From Actinophytocola sp. (lineage in GTDB: Bacteria; Actinomycetota; Actinomycetes; Mycobacteriales; Pseudonocardiaceae): DNA of 64,000 nt. The DNA is taken from positions 1 through 64,000 of the forward strand of contig WHTY01000016.1 in the NCBI GenBank assembly GCA_009377475.1. Reading direction: 5' to 3'. The translations under genes were made by a program, and so were the position numbers. The notes beneath the pieces were generated by a model. It searched no databases. It saw only the letters and a list, made by a program, of their open reading frames with translations, and was not told the DNA's origin. This document shows positions 53,254 through 61,896 of this stretch, one piece after another (the first letter of the stretch is position 1; each line of letters begins with the position of its first letter).

Positions 53254-54279
53254 CTACTCCTTCAGTGCGGCCAGTCCGGCGTCGATCAGGGGCACGACGA
53301 GGTCGCCGACGGCGTCGAAGCCCTCGCCAACGGTCTGCCCATGGGTGTGTCGGTAGTGGATTCCTTCAAGGATCGCGGCGAGCTTGAAGTACGCCAGCCC
53401 CAGATAGAAGCCCATCGCGGCGAGGTCCCTGCCGCTGTGGGCTGCGTAGCGGACCAGCATCTCGTCGGCGTCCGCGAAACCGGGCGCGGTGGCGACGTCC
53501 GCGACCGCGTCCCCGGCGTCCAGCTCTGCCATCCGCTGGTAGACCAGCAGCAGCGCGACGTCGGTGAGCGGATCGCCCAGCGTGGCCATCTCCCAGTCGA
53601 GCACCGCCGTGACCTGGTCGTCCTCGACGAGCAGGTTGTCCAGCCGGAAGTCGCCGTGCACGATCCCCGGTGCGGACTCGGCGGGCACCGACGCCGCCAG
53701 CGCGTCGTGTAGTTGTTCGGCCCCCGGCAGGTCCCGCATGTGGGAGGCGTCCAGTTGCTTCTTCCAGCGCCGCACCTGCCTGGCGAGGAAGCCCTCCGGC
53801 CGCCCGAAGTCGCCGAGGCCCACGGCGTGCGGGTCGACGTCGTGCAGCGTGGCAAGGGTGTCGATCATGCGAAGCGAGATCTCGTGCGTGCGCTCGGCCC
53901 CGAGCGGCGCCAGCTCGGCGGCGTGCCGGTACGGCGTGCCCGTGACCTTGGACATCACGTAGAACGGCGCGCCGATGACGTCGTCGTCCGCGCAGTGGGC
54001 GTACGTCTCCGGCACCGGGACGTCGGTGGGCCACAGCGCGGTGATCACCCGGTACTCGCGGCCCATGTCGTGCGCGGTGGCGAGCACGTGCCCGAGCGGC
54101 GGGCGACGCACGATCCACGTCGACGTCCCGTCGGTGACCTCGTAGGTCAGGTTCGACTTGCCGCCCGCGATCAGGCTCGCGCGCAGCGGGCCGGTGATCG
54201 CGCCGGGACGGACACCGTCGAAGAACTCCTGGAACCGTGCGAGATCCAAGCCTGGTGGCTCGGTGTCCGTCCCCGGCAT
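53254..54279 (-). CDS. APH-family kinase, ACAD10/11-type 4-hydroxyacyl-CoA kinase-like
   Basis: A 341-residue protein from ATG 54279. SLIAGGKSNLTYEVTDGTST is the glycine-rich ATP loop region, APGIVHGDFRLDNLLVEDD contains the catalytic aspartate, and AVLDWEMATLGDPLTDVALL the metal-binding aspartate. It is followed, 3 bp later, by an ACAD10/11-like dehydrogenase. By analogy with the fused animal enzymes it probably phosphorylates a hydroxyacyl-CoA; drug resistance is unlikely. Confidence 0.85.
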   Translation of the reverse strand: MPGTDTEPPGLDLARFQEFFDGVRPGAITGPLRASLIAGGKSNLTYEVTDGTSTWIVRRPPLGHVLATAHDMGREYRVITALWPTDVPVPETYAHCADDDVIGAPFYVMSKVTGTPYRHAAELAPLGAERTHEISLRMIDTLATLHDVDPHAVGLGDFGRPEGFLARQVRRWKKQLDASHMRDLPGAEQLHDALAASVPAESAPGIVHGDFRLDNLLVEDDQVTAVLDWEMATLGDPLTDVALLLVYQRMAELDAGDAVADVATAPGFADADEMLVRYAAHSGRDLAAMGFYLGLAYFKLAAILEGIHYRHTHGQTVGEGFDAVGDLVVPLIDAGLAALKE

Positions 54280-54281
54280 GC

Positions 54282-54734
54282 TCACTCCACCAATACCGAG
54301 ACGACGTCGGCCACGCACGCGGGTTTCCCGACGCCGTCGATCTCGATGGTCACCCGCACCGTGGCCTGCGCCCCGTCGTCGTTCCGCTTGAGCTCGACCA
54401 GCTCAGCCCCTGCGCGGACCCGAGAGTCGACCGGCACCGGGGCGGGGAACCGCACCTTGTTGGAGCCGTAGTTGACGCCCATCTTCAGGCCGTCGACCTT
54501 GTAGATCTGCCAGACCAGCATCGGCACCAGCGACAGCGTGAGATAGCCGTGCGCGATCGTGCCGCCGAACGGGCCATGCGCGGCCTTTTCCGGGTCGGTG
54601 TGGATCCACTGGTGGTCCCCGGTGGCCTCGGCGAAGAGGTTGATGCGCTCCTGGGTGATGGGGTGCCAGTCGCTGTAGCCGAGGTGGGTGCCCACCGCGT
54701 TTTCGAGCTCGTCGAGCCCGTTGAACACCTGCAT
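54282..54734 (-). CDS. MaoC-family (R)-specific enoyl-CoA hydratase, NodN-like
   Basis: A 150-residue single-hotdog protein from ATG 54734. FAEATGDHQWIHTDPEKAAH holds the hydratase 2 motif (D and H catalytic), and GTIAHGYLTLSLVPML completes it. It hydrates enoyl-CoA to the (R)-3-hydroxyacyl-CoA. It lies between the SDR at 54751-55512 and the kinase with gaps of only a few bases, so it is part of the operon. Confidence 0.9.
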   Translation of the reverse strand: MQVFNGLDELENAVGTHLGYSDWHPITQERINLFAEATGDHQWIHTDPEKAAHGPFGGTIAHGYLTLSLVPMLVWQIYKVDGLKMGVNYGSNKVRFPAPVPVDSRVRAGAELVELKRNDDGAQATVRVTIEIDGVGKPACVADVVSVLVE

Positions 54735-54750
54735 GACGCTCTCCTTGAGA

Positions 54751-55512
54751 TCAGTCGCGGGGGCCGCCTGCGACGTAGATGATCTGGCCCGACACGAACC
54801 CGGCTTCCTCGCTGACCAGGAACGACGCCGTCGCGGCGATGTCGGCGGGCTGGCCGACACGCTGCACCGGGATCTGCGCGGCGGCGCCCTGCTTGAACTC
54901 CTCGAACGGCACGCCGACCCGCTCTGCGGTCGCGGCGGTCATCTCGGTCTCGATGAAGCCGGGCGCGATCGCGTTCGCGGTGACGCCGAACTTGCCCAGC
55001 TCGATCGCGAGGGTCTTGGTGAAGCCCTGCAACCCGGCCTTGGCGGACGAGTAGTTGACCTGGCCCCGGTTGCCGAGGGCCGACACGCTGGACAGGTTGA
55101 CGACGCGGCCGTACTTCGCCTCGGTCATGTGCTTCTGCACCGCGCGGGTCATCAGGAACGAGCCGCGCAGGTGGACGTTCATCACCGCGTCCCACTCGTC
55201 CACACTCATCTTGAACAGCAGGTTGTCACGGGTGATCCCGGCGTTGTTGATCAGCACCGTTGGCGCGCCAAGCTCGCTCGCGACCCGCTCGACGGCCGCC
55301 TCGACCGCCTGCTCGTCCGAGACGTCGACGCCAACCGCGATGGCCTTCCCGCCCGCGCGTTCGATGTCGGCGACGGTCTGCTTGCAGGCCGCCTCGTCAA
55401 GGTCGAGCACACCGACATTGAAGCCGTCGGCGGCGAGCCGCTGCGCCACGGCGGCGCCGATGCCGCGCGCTGCTCCGGTGACGATGGCGGTGCGCTTGGT
55501 CTGATCGCTCAC
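54751..55512 (-). CDS. FabG-type short-chain dehydrogenase, 3-oxoacyl reductase-like
   Basis: A 253-residue SDR. TAIVTGAARGIGAAVAQRLA binds the nucleotide, LINNAGITRDNLLFKMSVDE and VNLSSVSALGNRGQVNYSSA with YSSAK hold the catalytic Ser, Tyr and Lys. It is of the FabG/PhaB kind and probably oxidises or reduces a 3-hydroxyacyl-CoA. GTG at 55512 follows GAAGGAG. Operon member. Confidence 0.9.
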   Translation of the reverse strand: MSDQTKRTAIVTGAARGIGAAVAQRLAADGFNVGVLDLDEAACKQTVADIERAGGKAIAVGVDVSDEQAVEAAVERVASELGAPTVLINNAGITRDNLLFKMSVDEWDAVMNVHLRGSFLMTRAVQKHMTEAKYGRVVNLSSVSALGNRGQVNYSSAKAGLQGFTKTLAIELGKFGVTANAIAPGFIETEMTAATAERVGVPFEEFKQGAAAQIPVQRVGQPADIAATASFLVSEEAGFVSGQIIYVAGGPRD

Positions 55513-55544
55513 GTGTGTCTCCTTCTCTCGTGCTATCCCTGGTT

Positions 55545-56342
55545 TCAGCGTCCCGGTGCGGCGGCTGAGTCGCCAGCCTCGTCGACGCGTCGTTGCAGCT
55601 TGCGCATCGACGCCTGCCACTTGTCCGGCTTCGCGGCCCGGTAGGCGTAGTACTCGCCTGCCTCCGGGTGCGGCAGGATGAGGAACGACCCGTCCGCCAT
55701 GCCCTTTAGCACCGACTCCGCCACCTGTTCCGGGGTGAGCGCGGTGTCGTGGCTGAGCATCTCCTTGAACACGCCCGAGTTGTCCAACATCCGGGTCCGC
55801 ACCCCTTGTGGACAAACACAGTGGACGGTGACGCCGCGATCGCCGTACGTGATGGACAGCCACTCCGCGAACGCCACCGCACCGTGCTTGGTGACCGAGT
55901 ACGTCGGACTGCCGAGCATGGTGAGCAGGCCCGCCGCCGACGCGGTGACGACGAACGTGCCGCCGCCTGACTCCAGCCAGTCCGGCACCAGCCGCCGGGC
56001 AGCGCGGACGTGCGCCATGGTGTTGACCTCGATGGCGGTGGCCCAGTCCTGTTCGGACGCGGCCAGCCCAGCGCCGACGTCGACGCCCGCGTTCGCGCAG
56101 TAGACGTCGATCGCGCCGAGGTGACGGCGGGCGGCGTCGATGAGCGCCCGTACGCCGTCGTCGCTTGCGGCGTCGCCCGGTACGGCGTGACCATCCACTT
56201 CGGACGCCACAGCGCGTGCGGCGTTGGCGTCGAGGTCGTTGACGACGACCCGCGCGCCCTCGGCGGCGAACCGGTGCGCGAGCGCGCGTCCGATGCCGTG
56301 TCCCGCGCCGGTGATGACGACGCCCTTGCCCTTGATGTCCAT
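55545..56342 (-). CDS. Short-chain dehydrogenase/reductase
   Basis: A 265-residue SDR. VVITGAGHGIGRALAHRFAA and the catalytic TASAAGLLTMLGSPTYSVTK (Ser, Tyr, Lys) are present. The C-terminal extension (HPEAGEYYAYRAAKPDKWQA, then SMRKLQRRVDEA) is typical of actinobacterial SDRs of lipid and sterol degradation. It starts 1 bp after the stop of the upstream SDR gene. Substrate not known. Confidence 0.87.
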   Translation of the reverse strand: MDIKGKGVVITGAGHGIGRALAHRFAAEGARVVVNDLDANAARAVASEVDGHAVPGDAASDDGVRALIDAARRHLGAIDVYCANAGVDVGAGLAASEQDWATAIEVNTMAHVRAARRLVPDWLESGGGTFVVTASAAGLLTMLGSPTYSVTKHGAVAFAEWLSITYGDRGVTVHCVCPQGVRTRMLDNSGVFKEMLSHDTALTPEQVAESVLKGMADGSFLILPHPEAGEYYAYRAAKPDKWQASMRKLQRRVDEAGDSAAAPGR

Positions 56343-56343
56343 G

Positions 56344-57108
56344 TCAGACGCCGCCGGTGAGGGTGACGCCGCCGTCGATCACGATCGTCTGGCCGGTCAG
56401 CCAGCCCGCGTCGTCGGAGAGCAGGAACGCCACCACGCTGCCGATGTCCTCCGGGACGCCCAGGCGCTTCAACGGATACGCCGCGGCGACCTCGCTCTCG
56501 CGGCCCTCGTAGAGCGCGGTGGCGAACCGGGTCTTGACGACGGCGGGCGCGACGCCGTTGACGCGGATGCTCGGGCCGAGCTCGACGGCCAGTTCCTCGG
56601 TGATGTGGGTGAGCATCGCCTTGCTCGCGCCGTAGAAGCCGATGCCGGGCGCGGGCTTCCGCCCGGCCGCCGACGAGACGTTGACGATCGCGCCGCCGTG
56701 CTCGCCAAGCCACTCCTTGTGCGCCTGCTGCGTCCAGCCAAGGGCGGAGAGGCAGTTGACCTCGACGATCTTGCGTGCCGCGTCGAGGTCCAGCTCGATC
56801 ATCGGGCCGTAGACCGGGTTGATGCCCGCGTTGTTGACCAGCAGGTCCAGGCTCCCGAACGTCTCGATGGTGCGGCTGATCGCCTCGGCTTGGTGGTCGG
56901 GGTCGTGTGCCTTGCCCGCGACCGCGATGGCGTTGTCCGCGCCGAGCTGCTTGACGGCCTCGTCAAGGGCCTCCTGCTTGCGCGCGGTGATGCAGACCTT
57001 GGCACCCTCGGCGACCAGCCGTTCTGCGATGCCGAGCCCGATACCCCTGCTCGCTCCGGTCACCACCGCGACCTTGTCGCGGAACCTGTCGCTGACGGCG
57101 TTCGGCAT
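56344..57108 (-). CDS. Short-chain dehydrogenase/reductase, first gene of the acyl catabolic operon
   Basis: A 254-residue SDR from ATG 57108. AVVTGASRGIGLGIAERLVA, LVNNAGINPVYGPMIELD and VNVSSAAGRKPAPGIGFYGA with YGASK form the active site. It resembles actinobacterial SDRs of cholesterol side-chain or ring degradation, but the similarity is not specific. Two TetR-type palindromes lie about 50-80 bp upstream. Confidence 0.87.
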   Translation of the reverse strand: MPNAVSDRFRDKVAVVTGASRGIGLGIAERLVAEGAKVCITARKQEALDEAVKQLGADNAIAVAGKAHDPDHQAEAISRTIETFGSLDLLVNNAGINPVYGPMIELDLDAARKIVEVNCLSALGWTQQAHKEWLGEHGGAIVNVSSAAGRKPAPGIGFYGASKAMLTHITEELAVELGPSIRVNGVAPAVVKTRFATALYEGRESEVAAAYPLKRLGVPEDIGSVVAFLLSDDAGWLTGQTIVIDGGVTLTGGV

Positions 57109-57158
57109 GGGCTGATCGTCCTTCCGTACGGTACTGGGGGTCCACCTGAGCTGCGCAG

Positions 57159-57191
57159 CTAAGCGCTTGCTTAGTGGTAAGCGTTCGCTTA
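57159..57191. promoter_or_regulatory. Paired TetR operators between the acyl catabolic operon and its regulator
   Basis: CTAAGC-GCTT-GCTTAG (57159-57174) and TAAGCG-TT-CGCTTA (57178-57191) are adjacent inverted repeats built from the same TAAGCG half-site. They lie between the leftward operon and the rightward tetR gene. Confidence 0.75.
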
Positions 57192-57259
57192 GCATGCCGT
57201 AGGCACAGCACGGCCGTCAACACCTCATCCCGGGACGACCATGAAAGGGGCTCCCGCCC

Positions 57260-57877
57260 ATGCCCCCAGCCGCGCGGAACGAGGCGCAGCCCATGCCGGA
57301 CGCACCGCCCAATGCACGAAGCCGCTTGCTCGGCGCCGCGATCGAGTCGTTCGCGGCGAAGGGTTTCCACGGCACGACGACGCGCGACATCGCGTCGACC
57401 GCCGGAATGAGCCCCGCCGCGGTGTACGTGCACCACAAGTCCAAAGAGGAACTGCTGTACCTGATCTCGAAAGAGGGGCACGAACGGACGTTGCGGCTGG
57501 TCGACGAGGGCATAGCCAGCTCGCCCGGCCCGGTCGCGCAGCTGCGCACGGTCATGCGCGCCTTCGCCGCGCACCACGCGCGCGGCCACACCGGTGCGCG
57601 GATCGTGAACTACGAACTCGCCGCGCTCAACGCCGACCACCTCGCGGAGATCACCGAGTACCGGCGCGCGATCGAGCAGCGGATGCGGGACCTGGTGACG
57701 GCCGGGGTCGCGGCGGGCGTGTTCACGACGTCGAATCCCCGCATGACGGCGTTGGCGCTGTTGTCGCTGGGCATCGACGTCGCGCGCTGGTACCGCGACG
57801 AGGGCGACTGGACGCCGGAGGACATCGCCGACCACTACTGCGAGCTGGCGCTGCGGATGGTCGGCGCCACCCAATAG
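57260..57877 (+). CDS. TetR-family regulator of the acyl catabolic operon
   Basis: A 205-residue protein (194 if ATG 57293 is used). The HTH is TTTRDIASTAGMSPAAVYVH, followed by HHKSKEELLYLISKEGHERT. The C-terminal domain is KstR2/FadR-like in layout. It faces the SDR-led operon across two palindromes and probably represses it until an acyl-CoA intermediate binds. The hexameric GAAAGGGG lies before the first ATG with long spacing. Confidence 0.83.
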   Translation: MPPAARNEAQPMPDAPPNARSRLLGAAIESFAAKGFHGTTTRDIASTAGMSPAAVYVHHKSKEELLYLISKEGHERTLRLVDEGIASSPGPVAQLRTVMRAFAAHHARGHTGARIVNYELAALNADHLAEITEYRRAIEQRMRDLVTAGVAAGVFTTSNPRMTALALLSLGIDVARWYRDEGDWTPEDIADHYCELALRMVGATQ

Positions 57878-57900
57878 CGCCGTGTCCCCCGCTCACGCCG

Positions 57901-58530
57901 CTATTCCGGCTTGCCAGCCACCAGCCGCTCGACGAGGCCGAGTTTGAACCGCTGCACCCGCTCCACCAGGAGGCCGTGTGCCCGCACCTTGTGCAACGGG
58001 CGCCGCAGGAAGTGCTCGCCTCCCAGCTGCACCGTGATCAGTTCGACAAGCCGCTGCGCACCGCGCACGATCCGCGAGCCACCTTCGATGTGGTCGACCA
58101 GGATAAGCCTGCCGCCGGGCCGCAGCACCCTGACCATCTCGGCAACGGCGGCGTCGAGGTCAGGAATCGCGCACAGCCCGAGGGTGCAGACCACGGTGTC
58201 GAACGCGGCGTCGTCGAACGGCAGGTGATGCGCGTTCGCCTGCCGCAAGTTGATCTCGCGCCCGAGTTCGTCGGCCCTGGCGCGGGCGATGTCGAGCATC
58301 CGCTCGCTCAGGTCGATGCCGGTCAGCGCGACGTCGTCCGAGTAGTGCGGGACGTTCAGGCCGGTGCCGACGGCGACTTCGAGCACATCACCTTGCGCCT
58401 GTGAGCACGCCCATGCGCGGGAGTCACCGAACAGCCGCTGCTCCCACGCGGTCATCTCCTTGTCGTAAGTGCGCGACTTCTTGTCCCAGTACCGGTGCCA
58501 CCGGACGGTACGTTCCGGCGCGTGCGTCAT
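57901..58530 (-). CDS. Class I SAM-dependent methyltransferase, paralog of the gene at 12478-13110
   Basis: About 209 residues from the ATG at 58530; an ATG at 58536 is closer to AGGGA than normal. Motifs are GDVLEVAVGTGLNVP, LTGIDLSERMLDIARARA, RQANAHHLPFDDAAFDTVVC and VRVLRPGGRLILVDH. It closely resembles 12478-13110 throughout, including the RWHRYWDKKSRTYD start. The duplication over 45 kb distance suggests two substrates or two conditions. Confidence 0.77.
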   Translation of the reverse strand: MTHAPERTVRWHRYWDKKSRTYDKEMTAWEQRLFGDSRAWACSQAQGDVLEVAVGTGLNVPHYSDDVALTGIDLSERMLDIARARADELGREINLRQANAHHLPFDDAAFDTVVCTLGLCAIPDLDAAVAEMVRVLRPGGRLILVDHIEGGSRIVRGAQRLVELITVQLGGEHFLRRPLHKVRAHGLLVERVQRFKLGLVERLVAGKPE

Positions 58531-58716
58531 GGGCATTCGTCCCTTCTCGTGCTTTCCGGGCTACCAACTCAACATCCGGCACGTCCAGCCCACATCAGGA
58601 CACCACCCCGACTTCCCCTGACGTCGTGTGACCCCCGCCCCGTCGACGCGTTCCGCGTTCCGCCCTGGCGCGACCGATGTCACCCACATGTCGGTTGCTT
58701 TCGCCTATCCACACGG

Positions 58717-58735
58717 TTAAGTTCGGCCTGACGAA
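58717..58735 (+). promoter_or_regulatory. Possible iron-box-like site upstream of the multicopper oxidase gene
   Basis: The 19 bp TTAAGTTCGGCCTGACGAA match the actinobacterial IdeR/DtxR consensus at about 12 positions, mainly in the left half. It lies 31 bp before the ATG. The match is weak and is offered only because the operon looks metal-related. Confidence 0.25.
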
Positions 58736-58765
58736 ATTCAATCTCCGTCGCAAGGAATTATCGCC

Positions 58766-59851
58766 ATGACCACGCCAGAGTCGCCCGAACCCGAACGTAC
58801 CGGACCATCCCGGCGGCGGTTCCTGCTCGGCGGCGCGCTCGCGGGTACCGCCGGAGCGGCGGCGCTCGGTATCGGCGGCGCGCTCTCGGCATCGGCCGAC
58901 GGCGGCAGAACACCCGGCGGCCCTGGCCACGGCGGCCACGGAAGCGCCCACGGCGGCGGCGTGCACGGTCCCATGTTCCGCGCCGGAAGCACTGTCGACC
59001 ACGAAGCCAACGGCTTCCACCCCACCGAACTGCTGCGGGACTTCGACTACGGCACGACGTCCCGCATGGCCGACGGCCGGATTTTGCGCGAATGGGACGT
59101 CTACGCCACCGACGAGGAGATCGAGATCGCGCCCGGCGCGACGTTCCCTGCGTGGACGTTCAACTCCCGGGTACCGGGACCCACGCTGCGCTGCACGGAG
59201 GGCGACCTGCTGCGGGTGCGGTTCCACAACGGCTCCGAGCACCCGCACACCATGCATTTCCACGGTATCCACCCCGCCGAGATGGACGGCATCCCCGGCG
59301 TCGGCGCGGGCGTCATCGAGCCGGGCGCTTCCACCGTGTACGAGTTCGACGCCGAACCGTTCGGGCTGCATCTGTACCACTGCCACGTCGGGCCGCTGGC
59401 CGAACACATCGCGCGCGGGATGTACGGCACGTTCATCGTCGACCCGAAACAGGGCCGCGCCGACGCCGACGAGCTGGTGATGGTCATGCACGGCTACAAC
59501 ACCACGTTCGACGGCGAAGGCAACCAGCTCTACGCCGTCAACGGCATCCCGTTCCACTACATGCACGAACCGGTCAAGGTGAGGCGCAACGAGCTGGTGC
59601 GGATCTACCTGGTCAACACGCTGGAGTTCGACCCGATCAACAGCTTCCACCTGCACGGCAACTTCTTCGAGTACTACCCCACCGGCACCCGGCTCGAGCC
59701 GACAGAGTTCACCGACACCATCGTCCAGGGGCAGGGTCAGCGTGGCATCTGCGAGGTGCGATTCAAACATCCGGGCCAGTACATGTTCCACGCGCACAAG
59801 ACCGAGTTCGCCGAGCTGGGCTGGATGGGCATGTTCGAGGTGACCGAATGA
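58766..59851 (+). CDS. Tat-exported two-domain multicopper oxidase
   Basis: A 361-residue cupredoxin protein. The twin-arginine signal is SRRRFLLGGALAGTAGAAAL, followed by a glycine/histidine-rich linker (PGHGGHGSAHGGGVHG). Copper motifs are HPHTMHFHGIHP, HLYHCHVGPLAEH, NSFHLHGNFFEY and MFHAHKTEFAELGW. It has two cupredoxin domains, like small laccases or nitrite-reductase-type oxidases, so it would work as a trimer. Its stop overlaps the start of a ZIP transporter (ATGA). AAGGAA precedes the ATG. Confidence 0.87.
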   Translation: MTTPESPEPERTGPSRRRFLLGGALAGTAGAAALGIGGALSASADGGRTPGGPGHGGHGSAHGGGVHGPMFRAGSTVDHEANGFHPTELLRDFDYGTTSRMADGRILREWDVYATDEEIEIAPGATFPAWTFNSRVPGPTLRCTEGDLLRVRFHNGSEHPHTMHFHGIHPAEMDGIPGVGAGVIEPGASTVYEFDAEPFGLHLYHCHVGPLAEHIARGMYGTFIVDPKQGRADADELVMVMHGYNTTFDGEGNQLYAVNGIPFHYMHEPVKVRRNELVRIYLVNTLEFDPINSFHLHGNFFEYYPTGTRLEPTEFTDTIVQGQGQRGICEVRFKHPGQYMFHAHKTEFAELGWMGMFEVTE

Positions 59852-61017
59852 CCACCACGTCGAACACGCTGCGGACCTGGGCACCGGCGCTCGGGGTCGT
59901 CGCACTGATCGCGCTGACGCTGACGGCACTCGCGGTGCTCGGTGGCCGCACGCTGCCCGACCGCACCGGCCCGCCGGTCGAGGAACTGGCCGTCGAGCGC
60001 ACCCACTTGACCCAGGGCGAGATCACGCTGACGGTACGCAACACCGGTGCCGACCCGGTGCGGGTAGCGCAGGTGTTCGTCAACGACGCCTACGTCGACT
60101 TCGCCGGCGGTGACGCCGCGATCGACCGGCTCGACACCGAGACGCTGCGGCTGAACTACCCGTGGCAGGCGGAACAGCCGTACCACGTCTCGATCCTGAC
60201 CGCGACCGGCGCGGTGATCGAGCACGAAATCGACGCAGCGGTGACCACACCACAGGCAGACGGCGGGTTCTTCGCGCTGATGATACTGCTGGGCACGTAT
60301 GTCGGCATCATCCCCGTGGTGCTGGGGATGCTGTTCCTGCCGACCCTCCGGCGAATCGGCACCCGTGGCGTGCGGGTGCTGCTCGCCGTCACGGTTGGCC
60401 TGCTGGCGTTCCTGGCCATCGACGCCACCCTCGAGGGCTTCGAACTCGCGGAGAAAGCGGGCGGAGCGTTCGGCGGCACGGCACTGGTTGTGCTTGGCGC
60501 GCTGCTGGCGTTCCTGGCGCTTAGTGCGCTGGACCACCGGCTCAGCAGAGGCCGCACCGAGAAGAACGGCCTCCGGCTCGCGTTGCTGATCTCCATCGGC
60601 GTCGGCCTGCACAACCTCGGCGAGGGGCTGGCCATCGGCGCCGCCTACGCGGTCGGGGAACTCGCGCTCGGCGTCACGCTTGTCGTCGGGTTCGCCATCC
60701 ACAACACCACCGAGGGCCTGGCGATCGTGTCGCCACTGACGCAGCGACGACGTCCCGGCATTGGCACGTTGCTCGGGCTCGGCGTGATCGCGGGCGCTCC
60801 CGCGATCCTCGGCGCGGTCATCGGCGGCACCGTCACCAACACCGAACTGTCAAGCTTCCTGCTCGGGATCGGCGTCGGCGCCATCGCGCAGGTGATCGTG
60901 CAGCTCGTGCCAGCCGTGCGGGACAAGGCGGGACGGCTGCTCGACCCGGCGACGGTCGGCGGTGCGACGGCGGGCCTGCTGGCGATGTACCTTACTGGGC
61001 TGCTGGTCACGGCCTGA
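59848..61017 (+). CDS. ZIP-family metal transporter with N-terminal extracytoplasmic domain
   Basis: A 389-residue protein. One membrane anchor (LGVVALIALTLTALAVLGG) is followed by an Ig-like soluble domain (ITLTVRNTGADPVRVAQVFV). The ZIP core has the metal motifs VGLHNLGEGLAIGAAYA (span 4) and FAIHNTTEGLAIV (span 5). It should import Zn, Fe or Mn into the cytoplasm. Translational coupling to the multicopper oxidase suggests oxidation and uptake of the same metal. Confidence 0.88.
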   Translation: MTTTSNTLRTWAPALGVVALIALTLTALAVLGGRTLPDRTGPPVEELAVERTHLTQGEITLTVRNTGADPVRVAQVFVNDAYVDFAGGDAAIDRLDTETLRLNYPWQAEQPYHVSILTATGAVIEHEIDAAVTTPQADGGFFALMILLGTYVGIIPVVLGMLFLPTLRRIGTRGVRVLLAVTVGLLAFLAIDATLEGFELAEKAGGAFGGTALVVLGALLAFLALSALDHRLSRGRTEKNGLRLALLISIGVGLHNLGEGLAIGAAYAVGELALGVTLVVGFAIHNTTEGLAIVSPLTQRRRPGIGTLLGLGVIAGAPAILGAVIGGTVTNTELSSFLLGIGVGAIAQVIVQLVPAVRDKAGRLLDPATVGGATAGLLAMYLTGLLVTA

Positions 61018-61023
61018 TCCACG

Positions 61024-61842
61024 TCACCACTCCGCTGGCAGCGGCGTCCGCAGGCCGTCTGGGGCGGGTGGGCGCATCGCGACGTCGATGGCGGGGTGCC
61101 GCGTGGCGGCGCCGACCGCCTCCGCGACAAACGCGCAGACCATCGCCGTCCAGTCGGCGGAGCGGCGCAGCATGGTGTGGCCGACCCCGCGCACCTCGAA
61201 CCGGCCCACTTCGTCGGCGATCCGCCGGGCACGGTCGGCGTAATCGAACGACGCGCTTGGCATGGTCCAGCGGTCCCGGTCGCCGTGCGCGATCAGCACG
61301 GACCGTCCGGCGAGCTGACGCACCGGCTCGCGCGGCTCGATCCACGGCGCGAGAGCGCAGATCGCCGCGACGCCGTATGTGCCAGCCACCCGCAGCGCGG
61401 CGCGGGCGCCCATCGAGTGCCCGACCAGCACGATCGGCACGCCGGGATGGGCGCGGCGCGCCTCGGCGAGCGCCCAGCGGACGTCGACAACGGCGTCCTG
61501 CACGGGCTCGTTCCAGCCGCGCAACCGGTTGCGCAGCAGCCACACGGCGGCACCGCTGTCGCCAACGGCGTCATGCAGCGACTCTGCGATCGAGGCCATC
61601 CGCCAGTACGACAGCTGGCGCTCGGACGTCGGGCGACGGCTCACGGCCTTGCCGCCATGCAACACGAGGACAACAGCGGTGGTGGCAGGGGCGTCCGAGG
61701 CAGTGGGCAGCACCCGCAGTGACGGCCGGGCGATGACAGGCGGGCCGCCCGCGGGGACAGGATGTATCGGCACGTTCCTGATTCGGAACCGCCTGCCGTC
61801 CGGTTGGGTGCACAGTGGTGCTATGACGGGAATGTGCGCCAC
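61024..61842 (-). CDS. Alpha/beta hydrolase
   Basis: The fold is clear from VVLVLHGGKAVSRRP onwards: nucleophile elbow VLVGHSMGARAALRVAG, SVLIAHGDRDRWTMP (acid) and RGVGHTML (histidine). GTG at 61842 gives about 272 residues; the start is uncertain because no ribosome binding site is visible, and GTG at 61773 is an alternative. It converges with the ZIP gene and is divergent from the MFS gene. Substrate unknown. Confidence 0.75.
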   Translation of the reverse strand: MAHIPVIAPLCTQPDGRRFRIRNVPIHPVPAGGPPVIARPSLRVLPTASDAPATTAVVLVLHGGKAVSRRPTSERQLSYWRMASIAESLHDAVGDSGAAVWLLRNRLRGWNEPVQDAVVDVRWALAEARRAHPGVPIVLVGHSMGARAALRVAGTYGVAAICALAPWIEPREPVRQLAGRSVLIAHGDRDRWTMPSASFDYADRARRIADEVGRFEVRGVGHTMLRRSADWTAMVCAFVAEAVGAATRHPAIDVAMRPPAPDGLRTPLPAEW

Positions 61843-61896
61843 GGCGTTGGCGTTGGCCAGGAGCGTGACTACCCCCGCTGAACTCTGGCTTTCGTC

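Noticed and set aside
53254-54279. Aminoglycoside resistance kinase
   Set aside because: The APH fold is used here in an acyl-CoA catabolic operon next to an ACAD10/11-like dehydrogenase, so drug resistance is unlikely.
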